Source: Allobosea vaviloviae (GTDB lineage Bacteria; Pseudomonadota; Alphaproteobacteria; Rhizobiales; Beijerinckiaceae). From it: 64,000 nt of DNA. Below, piece by piece: positions 1-11,633 of this stretch. The notes under the pieces are model-generated. The model was not told where the DNA came from and did not search any database. It was given only the letters and a program-made list of their open reading frames with translations. The DNA lies in contig NZ_LGSZ01000037.1 of assembly GCF_001298265.1 (NCBI RefSeq), positions 1-64,000 of the forward strand, read 5' to 3'. Position numbers and translations under genes: made by a program. Every line of letters begins with the position of its first letter. The first letter of the stretch is position 1.

Positions 1-77
1 ACGACCCGGAGCCGGCGCGGCTGTGCAACCCAAACCAGCTCCGCCGCGCCGCCTCCTGACCGCCACAGCTCATCAAG

Positions 78-123
78 GGGTCAATATTGGACGCCGATCG
101 GGGGGCAACATTGCGCGCCGTTT
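78..123. repeat. Tandem imperfect terminal-type repeat, possible IS21-family end
   Basis: Two 21-base copies sit 25 bases apart (78-98 and 103-123). They share the pattern GGGtCAAtATTG followed by CGCCG. Repeated terminal motifs of this kind with GGTCAA...GCCGAT cores are typical of IS21-family ends, so the first bases of the window may be the tail of such an element. A short open frame ending near base 59 could be the end of its last gene, but it is too short to identify. The match rests on motif memory only. Confidence 0.35.
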
Positions 124-666
124 GACACGCTAATCCCACCACTGCGATCGTACCGAGCATCAAGGGAAGCAGAGTGCCGAGATCACCGAGCGCTCCATTG
201 AGCTCCCGCACGCCAAGAATGAATCGCTCGCCATTCGCTTCGGCCATGCCTGCCCCGTCCCGTGAGCTCATTTATGGAGACCCATGAAAGAGCGGCCGCC
301 TGACCCATACGCTACCGCTACAAATGGATCGTGGTTCCGTACCGAACTTTAGATCATGGCAATAGCGTGGGAATAATAAGGTCGCCCCGAAGAGCGCGGT
401 GATCCTTATTCTCCCCTCGCGCTCCTTGCCGATCATGGCCCGGCCGTGTCGGCACGAGAATCGGCGCAACAAGGCGGAAGCGGGGCCCTATGCGAGCGAT
501 GGCACCCTGACGGATTCTGCGCGAGGAAGACGTCGGACGAGGCGCCGGTCGGGATGGCATCGGGTTCAGCCATCATTCTTCCCTCGCGCCCTCAAGCAGG
601 GCTGCAGGCTCGACATCCGTCACGTTTGGGGCGGAAGGGCGTCGCGCAGGATTACCCCAGTCACGT
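124..666. other. No supported gene; probable remnant DNA at the island edge
   Basis: Open frames exist on both strands, but they overlap each other, have no ribosome-binding sites and encode arginine/serine/proline-rich sequences typical of shadow frames in GC-rich DNA. Base composition is more mixed than in the neighbouring operon, which fits degraded mobile-element sequence. The region lies downstream of the minus-strand four-gene operon. I saw no convincing terminator. Confidence 0.4.
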
Positions 667-1986
667 CTACCGGAGTTTGCGTACCATCGAGTTCTCCAGT
701 TCGACCCGCTCGCCTTCCTTCCAAGCAGCCACCGTAATCCTCTTTAGAGGTGTGACACCTATGGGCAAAGATCTGACGATCTCTAGTCCACCCCCCCCAT
801 CGGCAAGCGTCTTCGCAAGTTCGTTAACCTGGCCACACCAAATGGTCTCTGCGTCCCGGTCGCGGGACGGGTCCGAGGCCTGTCCAGACGTCTCGAGTGC
901 AACGGGACGCATCTGCATCTGGCGGAAGTCCACAGAACCGCTCAGCTCGACACCGTAACCCGGCCTCGCGGAGTCGGCGACCACGAGCTTGCCACTTCGG
1001 GCGAGCGTCGTCGTCATGCCCTCCCGGACCTCGTAACCGAGGCCAGCAAGTCCCTTCATAACGGCGGCACGGCGAGAGGCGGCCGCCGCCTTACCGATTT
1101 GCTCTGCCAGAGCCCTATCCGCCGCCTCCAACATCCGCTCCAGGTCCAGGATCGAGGTTGCTGCCGTGACGGCAAACGCGTCATGAGGCAGGGTCGCTTC
1201 CTCCAGCTCGGCGACTCTGAGATGGAGCGCCGATAGGAGCTCCGCCGTCTTGCGGGCGTCCGTCAGCAGCCGTCCTGTCTCAACCTCGAGGCCATCCAGG
1301 ATCAGCGACCGGCGTGACGGCTGCGCCACTCGGACCTCTTCGAGGCGAGCGCGGAGGCCGTCGACGTTGGCGGCAACGTCCAGAGTCGCCAGCTCGTCGA
1401 GCCGCGCCTCGATCTTCGCGATCTCTAGATCGACCTCGGGTGCGGGTTGGCTTGCGAGCCAGTCCGCGAATGACGTAGGCATCTCGCCGATCCGCAGCTT
1501 ATTCGCGAGGCCACTGCTCGTGGCGGGTGACGCCCGGCCAATGGAGAGCGCTCGAAACCCCTCGGCGAGCGCTCCGTCATCACCACGCTCGAGGCCTTGC
1601 ACCGTTTCGGCTCCAATTTCGATGCCGGCCTCCCGTAGGGTCCTGAGCAATGTAGCTGCGGCCTCGACGCGGCGCCGGGCATGCGTTCGGGCGACCGCCT
1701 TCGCTGCTGTCGCCTGCGCCAGCCTGGTGGCCATGTCCGCGCGAAGAAATGCCTCTTCGGCAGGTGCTTGGCCCTGCACGTCTGCAAAACGGCCTTGGCT
1801 GACCAGCGTCGAGAGGCTGTCGCGACGGCGTCGGCTCGCGGCGATCGCGGCGTCGTCGATGGTATCGTGTAGACGCCCCGTGAGCGTCCATTGCTCCAAG
1901 GCCGCGTCGATGCGCGCCAGCATGCCGCGGCAGATGGCCTCGCTCTCCTCCCGGGTCACGATCCTGACGACTTTCGGTCCGCTCAA
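667..1986 (-). CDS. Unknown coiled-coil protein, last gene of the four-gene candidate defence operon
   Basis: A 439-residue protein that I do not recognise. The start is taken as TTG because that codon overlaps the stop of the helicase gene (TTGA), mirroring the coupled overlaps in the rest of the operon; an open frame extends further upstream but would run deep into the helicase gene. The first two thirds are rich in Ala, Glu, Arg and Leu with heptad-like runs, predicting long helices or coiled coil. The last roughly 130 residues look like a small globular domain with alternating beta-type segments and several Trp, Gly and Val residues. No catalytic motif, membrane segment or signal peptide is visible. 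By position it is probably an adaptor, regulator or structural partner of the kinase-helicase. Function is unknown. Confidence 0.75.
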   Translation of the reverse strand: MSGPKVVRIVTREESEAICRGMLARIDAALEQWTLTGRLHDTIDDAAIAASRRRRDSLSTLVSQGRFADVQGQAPAEEAFLRADMATRLAQATAAKAVARTHARRRVEAAATLLRTLREAGIEIGAETVQGLERGDDGALAEGFRALSIGRASPATSSGLANKLRIGEMPTSFADWLASQPAPEVDLEIAKIEARLDELATLDVAANVDGLRARLEEVRVAQPSRRSLILDGLEVETGRLLTDARKTAELLSALHLRVAELEEATLPHDAFAVTAATSILDLERMLEAADRALAEQIGKAAAASRRAAVMKGLAGLGYEVREGMTTTLARSGKLVVADSARPGYGVELSGSVDFRQMQMRPVALETSGQASDPSRDRDAETIWCGQVNELAKTLADGGGGLEIVRSLPIGVTPLKRITVAAWKEGERVELENSMVRKLR

Positions 1987-4900
1987 GTGCTCTCTCCCAA
2001 CGCCCGCACAACCGCCTCGCGAAGCCGCGTCCTCTCGACCTCTGGCTCGTGGTACCAGCGGTGGGACGAGACCCGGTGGATAACCTTCACCGACCGTTGG
2101 AGTACCTGCGGGCGCCAGACCTCCCTCGCCTTGGCGCGATCGAGGAGGGGATGGCGCGGGGCATCGCACTCGATGCCGATCCCGAACAGCCCGGTACGGG
2201 GATCCTCGACTGCGAGGTCGATCCCGAAGGCGCCGTCCTCCGAGACGGTGGCCGCTTCCCAACCCAGCGCCCTCAACTCATCGGAAACGGCCGCCTCTAA
2301 GCCGTCGGCGGCGCCATCGAGACTGCTCGAGCGCAACCGTTCCGGCGACAGTCTGGAAAGGAGCGAGGCGGCGCTATCGAGGTCGCCGCTAGAGACCAGG
2401 CTAGCATATTCGAAGTACGCCTGGAGGAAGTCGCGTGCGCTGGCGGCTTGACGGCGCGTCGATAGGAAGTCCGAAATAAGGGGGATCGGCATCGACGTCA
2501 CCAGGACGACCTTCTTCTTGGCGCGCGTCACCGCGACGTTAAGGCGTCGCTGCCCTCCGACCTGCCCCAAGACCCCGAACGAGCGCCGGAACGTGCCCTG
2601 CGCGTTACGGCCGAAGGTCGACGAGAACACGATGATGTCGCGCTCGTCGCCCTGGACGTTCTCGACGTTCTTGACGAAGAACCCCATGTCCTCGCCGCCC
2701 TCGACTCGGTCCCGCTCGCGCGCCAGCGCCAGGCGGAAGGCCTGGTCGGTCTCGGCGCGTGCCTCCAGGGCCTCTTCAATCAGGTCCGCCTGCTTTCGGT
2801 TGAAGCTCACGACGCCCAGCGTAGGCGGCGCGCCAGATCCGCCGAGCCAAACGTCGCGCACGATGTCGACGACCCTCTCCGCCTCCGCCGGGTTGGTCTG
2901 GTCGATATAGGTCCCATCCACCCGCACCACCTCGATCGGTTGGATGCGCCGGATCTCGTCGCCTGGATGTCGGGCGGGCACGTTCAGCCGCCCGGCGTAG
3001 AACGACGCGTTGCTGAAGGCGATGAGCTCGCGGTAGGCGGAGCGGTAGTGGATTTCGAGGGTGCGCGAGGGCAGTACGATCTTGGCAAGCTGCAGGAGAT
3101 CAGGGCAGTCTTTTATCTCGCGCCGGTTCCACGTCTCCTGCGCCGCAACGCGCTCGTCCTCGCCGAGGTCCTCTTCAGCAGCGGCTCCCTCGAAGATGCC
3201 GGCCTCGTCGTTCTCTACCCTGCTCGAGAAGAAGGCGGTCGGGGGCATCTGCTTCTCGTCGCCGCTGACAATCATCGTCTTGCCCCGGTAGAGCGCCGCG
3301 AGCGCGTACTCGATGGGCATCTGGGACGCCTCGTCGAAGATGACGGTGTCGAAGAAACCCTTGCGGAGCGGCAGCAGGCGGCTCGCTACGTCGGGATTCA
3401 CGAGCCACACTGGTCGGAGGGTCATAAGGCCGAGATCGGCCCCCCGCTCGACGAACTCGCGCATGCGCCTCGCTCGGGCCCCGCGTAGTCGGGTAATGTC
3501 CTCCCATTCCCGCAAAGGACGCAGCTTCGCGACATCGATCCCATCGACGAGGAGGCGCTTGTTGAAGGCGCGCATGTCGCGGTCGGCCGACGCCAGCAAG
3601 CTCGCCTTGCTTTCGAGTTCGCCGGCATCGAGAAGAAGCGCGGGATGGGCCTGCTCGATCCTCGACTTCCAGGCCAGCCGGGCTTGCGTGCCGATGATCC
3701 GCCTGACTGTCGCCTCCAAGGCCTCAGCGGGGAGCGTCTCCAGTATGGTCCTGATCGAGGCCAGCCGCGCGAAGACCGCCATCGTCCCTTCCCCGAGTTG
3801 GGATGAGCGCGCCCGGAAGCGCTGGTATGACGCCGTCTGCGGCAAGGCCCCGACAAGCGCGTCGATCACGGCCATGTTCGAGATGTCGCCCGAGATCGCG
3901 GAGGAGCAACTCTCGGTCCATCCGTCAGCCATCCAGGGCTGCAAATCTACGAGTGCCGCGCGACTCTTCTCACGCGCAACGTGGCGCATGAGGCCCCGGC
4001 CTATCGAAAGGAGCAGGTCATCGACTGCGGCCGCCGTGGCCGTGCGGGCGACGGCGTAAGCCGCGTCCCTTGACGGATAGTCCTCCAGGCGCGCCACGAG
4101 CGTCTCGCTTGCAGACAGGCGCGCCGAAGTGCTCCGCGCTACCTCAAGCAGATGCGGCACGCGACGCTTGGCCAAGTCGGCGTCAGGTTCGCCGATCGTC
4201 GCCTGCGCCGCACCGAAGCGGCTCCGAAGCGGGCGAAGCAAGCTCTCCCGATGCAAAGCCGTCCCCAGGGCCGCGACGTCATCGAGGTTGGCGTCCTTCA
4301 TCAGCGTCCGGCGGCGCCAGGCCGCGAGCCAGCGTCCTGGCGAAAGCCTCCGGAGGAAGGTTGGACGCGCGAGCAGGCGATCGGATGTCGCCCTCCATCT
4401 TGCCAAGGCGACGTTGTCGAGTGACTGGACGAAAGCGACGGCGTCCTCCGGAGCATCGTCGGGTGGCAGTTCGCTCAGCGACTGGTGCAAGGCGCTGAGC
4501 TCCTGTTGGACCGGCGTCTTGCCGAGGCCCCGTTCAGCCGCGCCCGCGAAGAGCTCAAGCCACTTCGCCAACGAGGTCCGCGCGGCGTCGTCGAGGCCCC
4601 TCAGGACGGCGCCGTGGTTCGTCGCAAATGTCCGATAGGGCTCGGGATCCTCGATCGCGAGCGCGCCCGGTGTGCGTTCAACGACGGCGAGGCGCTCCCT
4701 CTCTGACTGAGCAAAATCGCGAACGGCCGTGGAGAACTCCTCGACTGTGCCGGGGTCGGCGGCGAATGGCCTCGTATCGGAGAGCGGGCTGTTCTCGTAG
4801 TGGGCAGACAACCATAGCCGCGCCGTCGGCGCGCAGTCCTCCTGCAGCATGGCGAGGCCGCCCGTATCAAGCCCAGCAAGCAGCGGGCGCAGCGAAGGCA

Positions 4901-7900
4901 GAGACGGCGTATCGCCTTGGCGGGCCAGATCGATCAGGTCTCCCAGCATCAGCCGGTAGGAGAGGCCGGTCTGCTCATCCAGCGCATGGAGAGCGCGGTG
5001 GTGATCATCCAGGTTGCGCTCGAGGGTCTCGACGCGGGCCGCCGCCTGCTCCCTCTGCTGCTGCCAACTCGACGGGCCGCGCGGCCTCTGAAGGAGTTCC
5101 TCCAACTGCTCGCGCACGGCCCGCAGGACGGGCTCGCGGTCCTTGTTGACGTCGTTGACCATCACGACCCGCCCGCCGAGGCCGGCGGCCTCGAGGCGCT
5201 TGTTCACGACCTCAAGAGCGGCCTGTTTCTGGCAGACGACCAGCAGCGTCCGGCCGGTTCCGATCGCGTCGGCGACCATGTTGACGATCGTCTGGCTCTT
5301 GCCGGTCCCTGGCGGGCCTTCGACGACCAATCCCTTCCCGGAGCGTGATTCAAGGACGGCGGCCTCCTGAGAGGGATCACTCTCTGACGTGAAGTAGCGC
5401 AGCCTCTCCGCCACGGGCTCGGAGGGCGTTTCGTCCGAATGACCGACTTCGCTCATCCGCAGAGCCGTCTCTAGGCTGGTGCCCTCGGGAGGCCGCGACT
5501 TAAGCTGGCGAAGGTCCTCCATGACCGCCTGCCCCATGAAGCCGAGGTGGAACAGTACGGCGCACGCCTCGACCCGGTCGTCCCCTGGCGTGACGCGCAG
5601 GTCCGCCGGCGGAAGGGCCCTGAGGGCATCGCTGCCCACTTTGGCAAGATCCGCGAACGCATCTACGACCTCGGCCGCCGTGACCGTCGCGCGCCTCAGA
5701 AGGTCGTCGCAGACGTCCTGCCAGCGTCGGGTCGCGTCGATTCCAAGAAGCGCCTCGAGGGCGGGATTCACGCGGACCTCCTCACGGTCCCGGTCGAACG
5801 ACACCGAGATGCGTCCGCGCGCGCCCACCTCGGGCGTAATCCGGACCGGCCACAGCATGACCGGCGCGACCCGCGGGCGCGTCGTCGCGCGGGCTTCCTG
5901 CATGACCAGGAACGGGAACCCCAGATAGAGCCCGTCGATGCCCGTGTCGCGCCGGTAGAGGGTGGCGTGAGAATGGAGCGTCCGGATCCTGCGCTCGACC
6001 TGCGGGTTGGCGGCGAACACGGCAGGGTCCACGTCGATAGGCTGGTCGTTGCGCAGGAGCAGGTGGTCGAGGATCCCAGCGGCCGGGCGCCTCTCGCTGT
6101 GGAGCTCGGGCAGGTCGATTCTCGCGGCGGCCTTGCCAATGACCATGCGGGTGAGAGGTCCGCGCATGATCGCACCGGTGATGCGCTTGGCGAAGTGATC
6201 GAGCAGGGCAGCGACGTAGGTCTGGCGCGGCGGCGGCGTCCAGGCCTCCGCCGGGACGGCAAGGAGCGCGAGCGATCTGCTCAGCGGCAGGCGCCGCTCG
6301 AGGCGGAACTGATCCGCCCATTCGTCGACACGTTCGAGGCCGCATCTGGCAAAGCCCTCCAGCCTGAGCTCGATCTCGGCGTGGATATCCCTGCGGGGTC
6401 GCGTAATCTGCCGGAGCGCCTCCTCCCGGTCGAAGGTGTCTACTCCGGCCCGCTGCGCCGTCGTCGCGGCCTCGTCGACAATGGCGTCCGCCGCCCGGAA
6501 CTGGCCGATCGCGGCGCTGAGAAGCAGGATCAGGTCCTCCTCCTCCGTGACGCGGCGTTCGATCAGGGCAAGCAAGCCAGGATGGTCGGTGTCAGGCAGG
6601 ATGCGGCGCCTATCTTCCCAGACGGCCGCGAGCCTGCTGCGCGACGTCGACAGCGCGGCGACGCGCAACTCCGCCTCATCGAGTTCGACGTCGAGTTGAC
6701 GCGCACGGTCGCGCACGCGAGTTTCCCTGCGTTGCAGGCGACCGAGCCAACCATCGCCCCCCTCGCGCTCGAGCCTATCGGGCACCGGTCCCGTGATCAG
6801 CGCGTAGCCCTCTTTGGGATGTTCGAGCAGCCAGCCCGGGGTGACGATCTCTCCGCGGACGACGAGGGGCATCAGCGGGTTCATCGCCTTCAACGCCAGG
6901 GCGAGGCGGATATCGGGCGAGACCTCTTCCAGGGCGATGATGGCACGCAGGGAACGGCGCAGCGCTGCGTCGAGGCCAGCCTCTTCCGCCCAGGTCGACA
7001 ATTCCCCGCGTTCGAGGAGGGCCTTTGCCTCGTCCCATCGCGGGCCCTCTGCCGCTGCTAGAGCGAACGCACTGGGCCCGGCATGCCTGACGCCTCCCAA
7101 CATGATCGCCCTTCGGCTGTCGGGCGTCTCGGCGACCCGCGCCGACGGCGGCGCCTCTGGGATGTCATTGGCGATCCACCTCTGGGCCTCTGGCCAAGAC
7201 CACCGCGTGCGGCGGTCGAGCGAGAGGAGACCGCGCAGAAGCACCTCTACGTCTGGTGGGAGCCCTTCCGGTATGGGTGCACCGTTGGTCACGACGCTGA
7301 TCAGGAACGTCTGGTCGTCAGCCCCGCCGAAGCATGATCCGCCCGTCATCAACTCGAGCAGGATGACGCCGAGAGACCACCAGTCGCTGGCGGCGGCGAC
7401 GCCGCCGGCCAAGGCTTCAGGTGCGGTATACCGGGTCGTCTCCAAAGGGGACACGACGTCGAGATCGTAGTCCGAGAGCCGTGCCGACCCGAAGTCGGCG
7501 ACGACGAGGTCAAGCGGACTGCGCGTCCTGACCAGGATCGCGTCTGGGCGCAGATCCGTGTGGCGCAGACCACATTCGGCCAAGGCAGCAAGGGCGGCAC
7601 CAACTTCCGCCAGCACCTCGCGCAGGTGACCCAGATCTCCGATGGGAAGACCGACGTCCGCCAGGGTACCGCCTTCCACGTACTCGCTGACCTCATAGGC
7701 CCGCTCATCCAACCGGCCCGTTTCGAGAATCTCGGGCACATGTCCGATCGAAATAGTCCGGAGCGCCTGATAGACCTCAGGGTCAGGATCGCTTCCGGCT
7801 GCGTAGATCGAAAGCATGCCCTTGCGGCCGTCTGTCATGCGCTCCGCGACGAAGCTTTCCCTAACGCGGCCCGCCGGCGGCAGCCTGCCGATGATGCGCC

Positions 7901-8243
7901 ACCCTTCAGGAGCAAGGGAGACGTCGTGAATGGGGCCGGGTCCGCCAGAGCCGTCAGCGCTTCCGGCTGCGCCTAAGGTCCCTGTAGATGGCACTTCCGA
8001 AACGCTTATGTCCGCGCCGCAGTCCGGGCAGATCAGGTCGCCGGCATCAACGGCATGGCCGTTCTCGCAGATGCGGGCCGGTGCTGGAGAGGCTGCGATC
8101 GGGACCGCCCCCGGACGCCAGCCAACCGGGCGGACCGGGAGACCGGAGAGATCCCAGCCACATGCGGCGCCGTCCACTTCGCCTTCGCAGAGGAGCTCCG
8201 TGACCGGACGCTCTGACTCGCAATTGGGGCAGTAGCGCATCAT
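1983..8243 (-). CDS. Zinc ribbon-protein kinase-DUF4011-SF1 helicase-nuclease fusion protein
   Basis: A giant protein of 2086 residues. In order: a Cys4 zinc ribbon (Cys 5, 8, 19, 28) and a second Cys/His cluster (59-75); a eukaryotic-type protein kinase domain (about 115-357) with HTD, DFG and APE motifs; long helical linkers; a DUF4011-like segment (about 730-840); a split Upf1/COG1112-type superfamily 1 helicase with Walker A GPPGTGKS near 977, DEAS near 1637, GDEKQMPP, and motif VI VAVTRAK near 1905; and a C-terminal restriction-endonuclease-like domain of the MTES_1575/Vsr kind (Asp 2009, Glu 2025, Asp 2027). The start is chosen because TAATG overlaps the upstream radical-SAM stop. Kinase-helicase fusions with a nuclease occur in the Mokosh defence family, where the nuclease is PLD-type. 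The likely role is nucleic-acid surveillance and cleavage, controlled by phosphorylation or by the kinase fold as a sensor. Domain calls are by eye. Confidence 0.88.
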   Translation of the reverse strand: MMRYCPNCESERPVTELLCEGEVDGAACGWDLSGLPVRPVGWRPGAVPIAASPAPARICENGHAVDAGDLICPDCGADISVSEVPSTGTLGAAGSADGSGGPGPIHDVSLAPEGWRIIGRLPPAGRVRESFVAERMTDGRKGMLSIYAAGSDPDPEVYQALRTISIGHVPEILETGRLDERAYEVSEYVEGGTLADVGLPIGDLGHLREVLAEVGAALAALAECGLRHTDLRPDAILVRTRSPLDLVVADFGSARLSDYDLDVVSPLETTRYTAPEALAGGVAAASDWWSLGVILLELMTGGSCFGGADDQTFLISVVTNGAPIPEGLPPDVEVLLRGLLSLDRRTRWSWPEAQRWIANDIPEAPPSARVAETPDSRRAIMLGGVRHAGPSAFALAAAEGPRWDEAKALLERGELSTWAEEAGLDAALRRSLRAIIALEEVSPDIRLALALKAMNPLMPLVVRGEIVTPGWLLEHPKEGYALITGPVPDRLEREGGDGWLGRLQRRETRVRDRARQLDVELDEAELRVAALSTSRSRLAAVWEDRRRILPDTDHPGLLALIERRVTEEEDLILLLSAAIGQFRAADAIVDEAATTAQRAGVDTFDREEALRQITRPRRDIHAEIELRLEGFARCGLERVDEWADQFRLERRLPLSRSLALLAVPAEAWTPPPRQTYVAALLDHFAKRITGAIMRGPLTRMVIGKAAARIDLPELHSERRPAAGILDHLLLRNDQPIDVDPAVFAANPQVERRIRTLHSHATLYRRDTGIDGLYLGFPFLVMQEARATTRPRVAPVMLWPVRITPEVGARGRISVSFDRDREEVRVNPALEALLGIDATRRWQDVCDDLLRRATVTAAEVVDAFADLAKVGSDALRALPPADLRVTPGDDRVEACAVLFHLGFMGQAVMEDLRQLKSRPPEGTSLETALRMSEVGHSDETPSEPVAERLRYFTSESDPSQEAAVLESRSGKGLVVEGPPGTGKSQTIVNMVADAIGTGRTLLVVCQKQAALEVVNKRLEAAGLGGRVVMVNDVNKDREPVLRAVREQLEELLQRPRGPSSWQQQREQAAARVETLERNLDDHHRALHALDEQTGLSYRLMLGDLIDLARQGDTPSLPSLRPLLAGLDTGGLAMLQEDCAPTARLWLSAHYENSPLSDTRPFAADPGTVEEFSTAVRDFAQSERERLAVVERTPGALAIEDPEPYRTFATNHGAVLRGLDDAARTSLAKWLELFAGAAERGLGKTPVQQELSALHQSLSELPPDDAPEDAVAFVQSLDNVALARWRATSDRLLARPTFLRRLSPGRWLAAWRRRTLMKDANLDDVAALGTALHRESLLRPLRSRFGAAQATIGEPDADLAKRRVPHLLEVARSTSARLSASETLVARLEDYPSRDAAYAVARTATAAAVDDLLLSIGRGLMRHVAREKSRAALVDLQPWMADGWTESCSSAISGDISNMAVIDALVGALPQTASYQRFRARSSQLGEGTMAVFARLASIRTILETLPAEALEATVRRIIGTQARLAWKSRIEQAHPALLLDAGELESKASLLASADRDMRAFNKRLLVDGIDVAKLRPLREWEDITRLRGARARRMREFVERGADLGLMTLRPVWLVNPDVASRLLPLRKGFFDTVIFDEASQMPIEYALAALYRGKTMIVSGDEKQMPPTAFFSSRVENDEAGIFEGAAAEEDLGEDERVAAQETWNRREIKDCPDLLQLAKIVLPSRTLEIHYRSAYRELIAFSNASFYAGRLNVPARHPGDEIRRIQPIEVVRVDGTYIDQTNPAEAERVVDIVRDVWLGGSGAPPTLGVVSFNRKQADLIEEALEARAETDQAFRLALARERDRVEGGEDMGFFVKNVENVQGDERDIIVFSSTFGRNAQGTFRRSFGVLGQVGGQRRLNVAVTRAKKKVVLVTSMPIPLISDFLSTRRQAASARDFLQAYFEYASLVSSGDLDSAASLLSRLSPERLRSSSLDGAADGLEAAVSDELRALGWEAATVSEDGAFGIDLAVEDPRTGLFGIGIECDAPRHPLLDRAKAREVWRPQVLQRSVKVIHRVSSHRWYHEPEVERTRLREAVVRALGEST

Positions 8244-8880
8244 TATGCCAAGTTCCGGATCGAATCTGACATCTGAACCTCGTGGCCGGCGGCCGTGAGG
8301 ACGCGTCGCAGGCGGGCGAGGTCGCCGCGCGCGGGAATGCCGGCAAGCCACGCGCGGCCCTCGTCATCGAACATGACGTCCAGGGATCGGTCTTCCTGAC
8401 GCGCCGGCCTATCGAAAGGCGCGAACTCGCGACCTTGAGGCGAGAGGACGTGGAGACGCTGGTTGTCGCTGCCGCGCAAGGCCAGCGTCTGGCTGAGATC
8501 CGATCGAAACGGCCCGGTCATCAAGCCATCGACAAGGCCGGGGTTCGCATCGAGCCAAGGCGCGACGTCATCCAGTTCGTGACCGGTGTAGACGAGGATG
8601 GATCCGCGTGAACGCCGCCGCCAGAACCGCAGCACCTCGGCGAGCGCCTCAGGCTGGCCGAACGGCTCGCCACCCGAGACCGTCAGCCCGTCCGCGTCCG
8701 CGATCCATACGTCGATGGCATCGAGCAACCCGGGCAGGGCCGTCTCGCCGATGCCATCAGTCCATGTGTCGACGGAGACGCAGCCCGGGCAGCGGATCGC
8801 ACAACCCTGAAACCAGAGGCCGACGCGCCGGCCCGGCCCGAGAGCGGTCACCGGAAAGTGCAATCGCGATACCGCCACCC

Positions 8881-8884
<4 letters not shown>
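8243..8884 (-). CDS. Radical-SAM 4Fe-4S activase-like protein (NrdG/PflA type)
   Basis: A 213-residue protein with the radical-SAM cluster motif CAIRCPGC (C-x3-C-x2-C) at about residues 28-35, followed by the SAM-binding SGGEPF motif, as in anaerobic ribonucleotide reductase activase and other glycyl-radical activating enzymes. Size and layout match that short single-domain activase class. Known relatives cleave S-adenosylmethionine and abstract a hydrogen from a glycine on a partner protein. No glycyl-radical enzyme is encoded nearby, so the substrate is unknown; one of the three operon partners is the obvious candidate. The ATG overlaps the stop of the AAA+ gene (ATGA), and its own stop overlaps the helicase start (TAATG), implying co-translation in fixed proportions. 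Confidence 0.85.
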
Positions 8885-10707
<1,823 letters not shown>

Positions 10708-10787
10708 TTCGATCTAACCATCCAAAAAGCCGTTGCGCGTTAGATAGTCACGCTACGCAGCGCGGGTTGCGTCCGCAAGCGAAACGA

Positions 10788-11633
10788 CTAACGGTTGCGG
10801 GCCGTCATACAAGATTCAAATGCGCGAACGTGGCGCGTGCATGTTTGGCGAAGATCGCGGCTTGCCTCGAGTTGCGCCGTCATCTTACGGAACTGCTCCT
10901 GAAGTGCCTTCGTCTGATCGTCGAGCTCGAGACGGTGGCCCACAACCGCTGCTTCAAGGGAACGCACCTCGTTCCCTCGCTCCTGCCGCTCTCGCATCCA
11001 GACCAGCACCTTAAGCAGGTCCCCACCGCCGGCTTGAATAAATGTCGCTCGGACCTTGGGAGGAGAATCGCCGATTTTCTTCAACAGGGCCCACACATCC
11101 CCATCAAGGCTTGCCGCTGCCCACATCACCATCCGGTCGACGATGTCTGTGCGTGACTCGACAGGGTTCGCAGCGATCTTATCGATGAGGTTGAGGAAGA
11201 CGGCCTCTCGACCTGGATCGAGTTGCGGCGCCGGCTTGCCGAATATCCGTGCATACCAGCCAAGGGCAGCAGGATCGGCCGGGCGAGAGGTGATCGCATG
11301 ATCGATCAGCATGATGGCACGCGCGGCGGCACTACTGCGTACGCGCAGGTCTGCAGCGCCCAGTTCGCTTGCGTTAGGGACCACGGATTCTACGGCCGCA
11401 AGCAACGCGAAGCGCTCTCGCGGCACGATAGAGAAACCCGCCGTCCACAGCACTAATAGCAGTAGGAGAACCACGAATGCGGCGCCCGAGCTGACCGCGA
11501 CGAGATGTCTGGGTTTAAGCCACGAGGCCAGCCGTCGATGCCATCTGTCGGGGATATCCGCGGCCGACGTGATCCGGCCTAACAGCCCAACTTGCTGCCT
11601 CAACTCTCGTCGACGCGCCTCGATGTCCGTCAC
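10788..11633 (-). CDS. Membrane-anchored protein of the mobilization cluster, unknown function
   Basis: A 281-residue protein. A short basic N-terminal cytoplasmic part (about 40 residues) is followed by one strong transmembrane segment (about residues 43-66, including VVLLLLLVLW), a long soluble region, and a C-terminal coiled-coil stretch rich in Glu, Gln, Leu and Arg (about 210-265). Its ATG overlaps the stop of the TraL-like ATPase gene (ATGA), so the two are probably translated together. By place and architecture it could be the membrane partner of that ATPase in DNA transfer, like small Tra/Mob membrane proteins. I see no family signature that proves this. Confidence 0.7.
   Translation of the reverse strand: MTDIEARRRELRQQVGLLGRITSAADIPDRWHRRLASWLKPRHLVAVSSGAAFVVLLLLLVLWTAGFSIVPRERFALLAAVESVVPNASELGAADLRVRSSAAARAIMLIDHAITSRPADPAALGWYARIFGKPAPQLDPGREAVFLNLIDKIAANPVESRTDIVDRMVMWAAASLDGDVWALLKKIGDSPPKVRATFIQAGGGDLLKVLVWMRERQERGNEVRSLEAAVVGHRLELDDQTKALQEQFRKMTAQLEASRDLRQTCTRHVRAFESCMTARNR

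Noticed and set aside
399..958. Overlapping open frames on both strands near the left edge
   Set aside because: No ribosome-binding sites, Arg/Ser/Pro-rich translations, and heavy overlap with the coiled-coil gene or with each other; treated as shadow frames.
5547..7061. 504-residue plus-strand open frame inside the giant helicase gene
   Set aside because: Antisense to the kinase-helicase coding sequence; Arg/Gly/Asp-rich low-complexity translation typical of shadow frames in GC-rich DNA.
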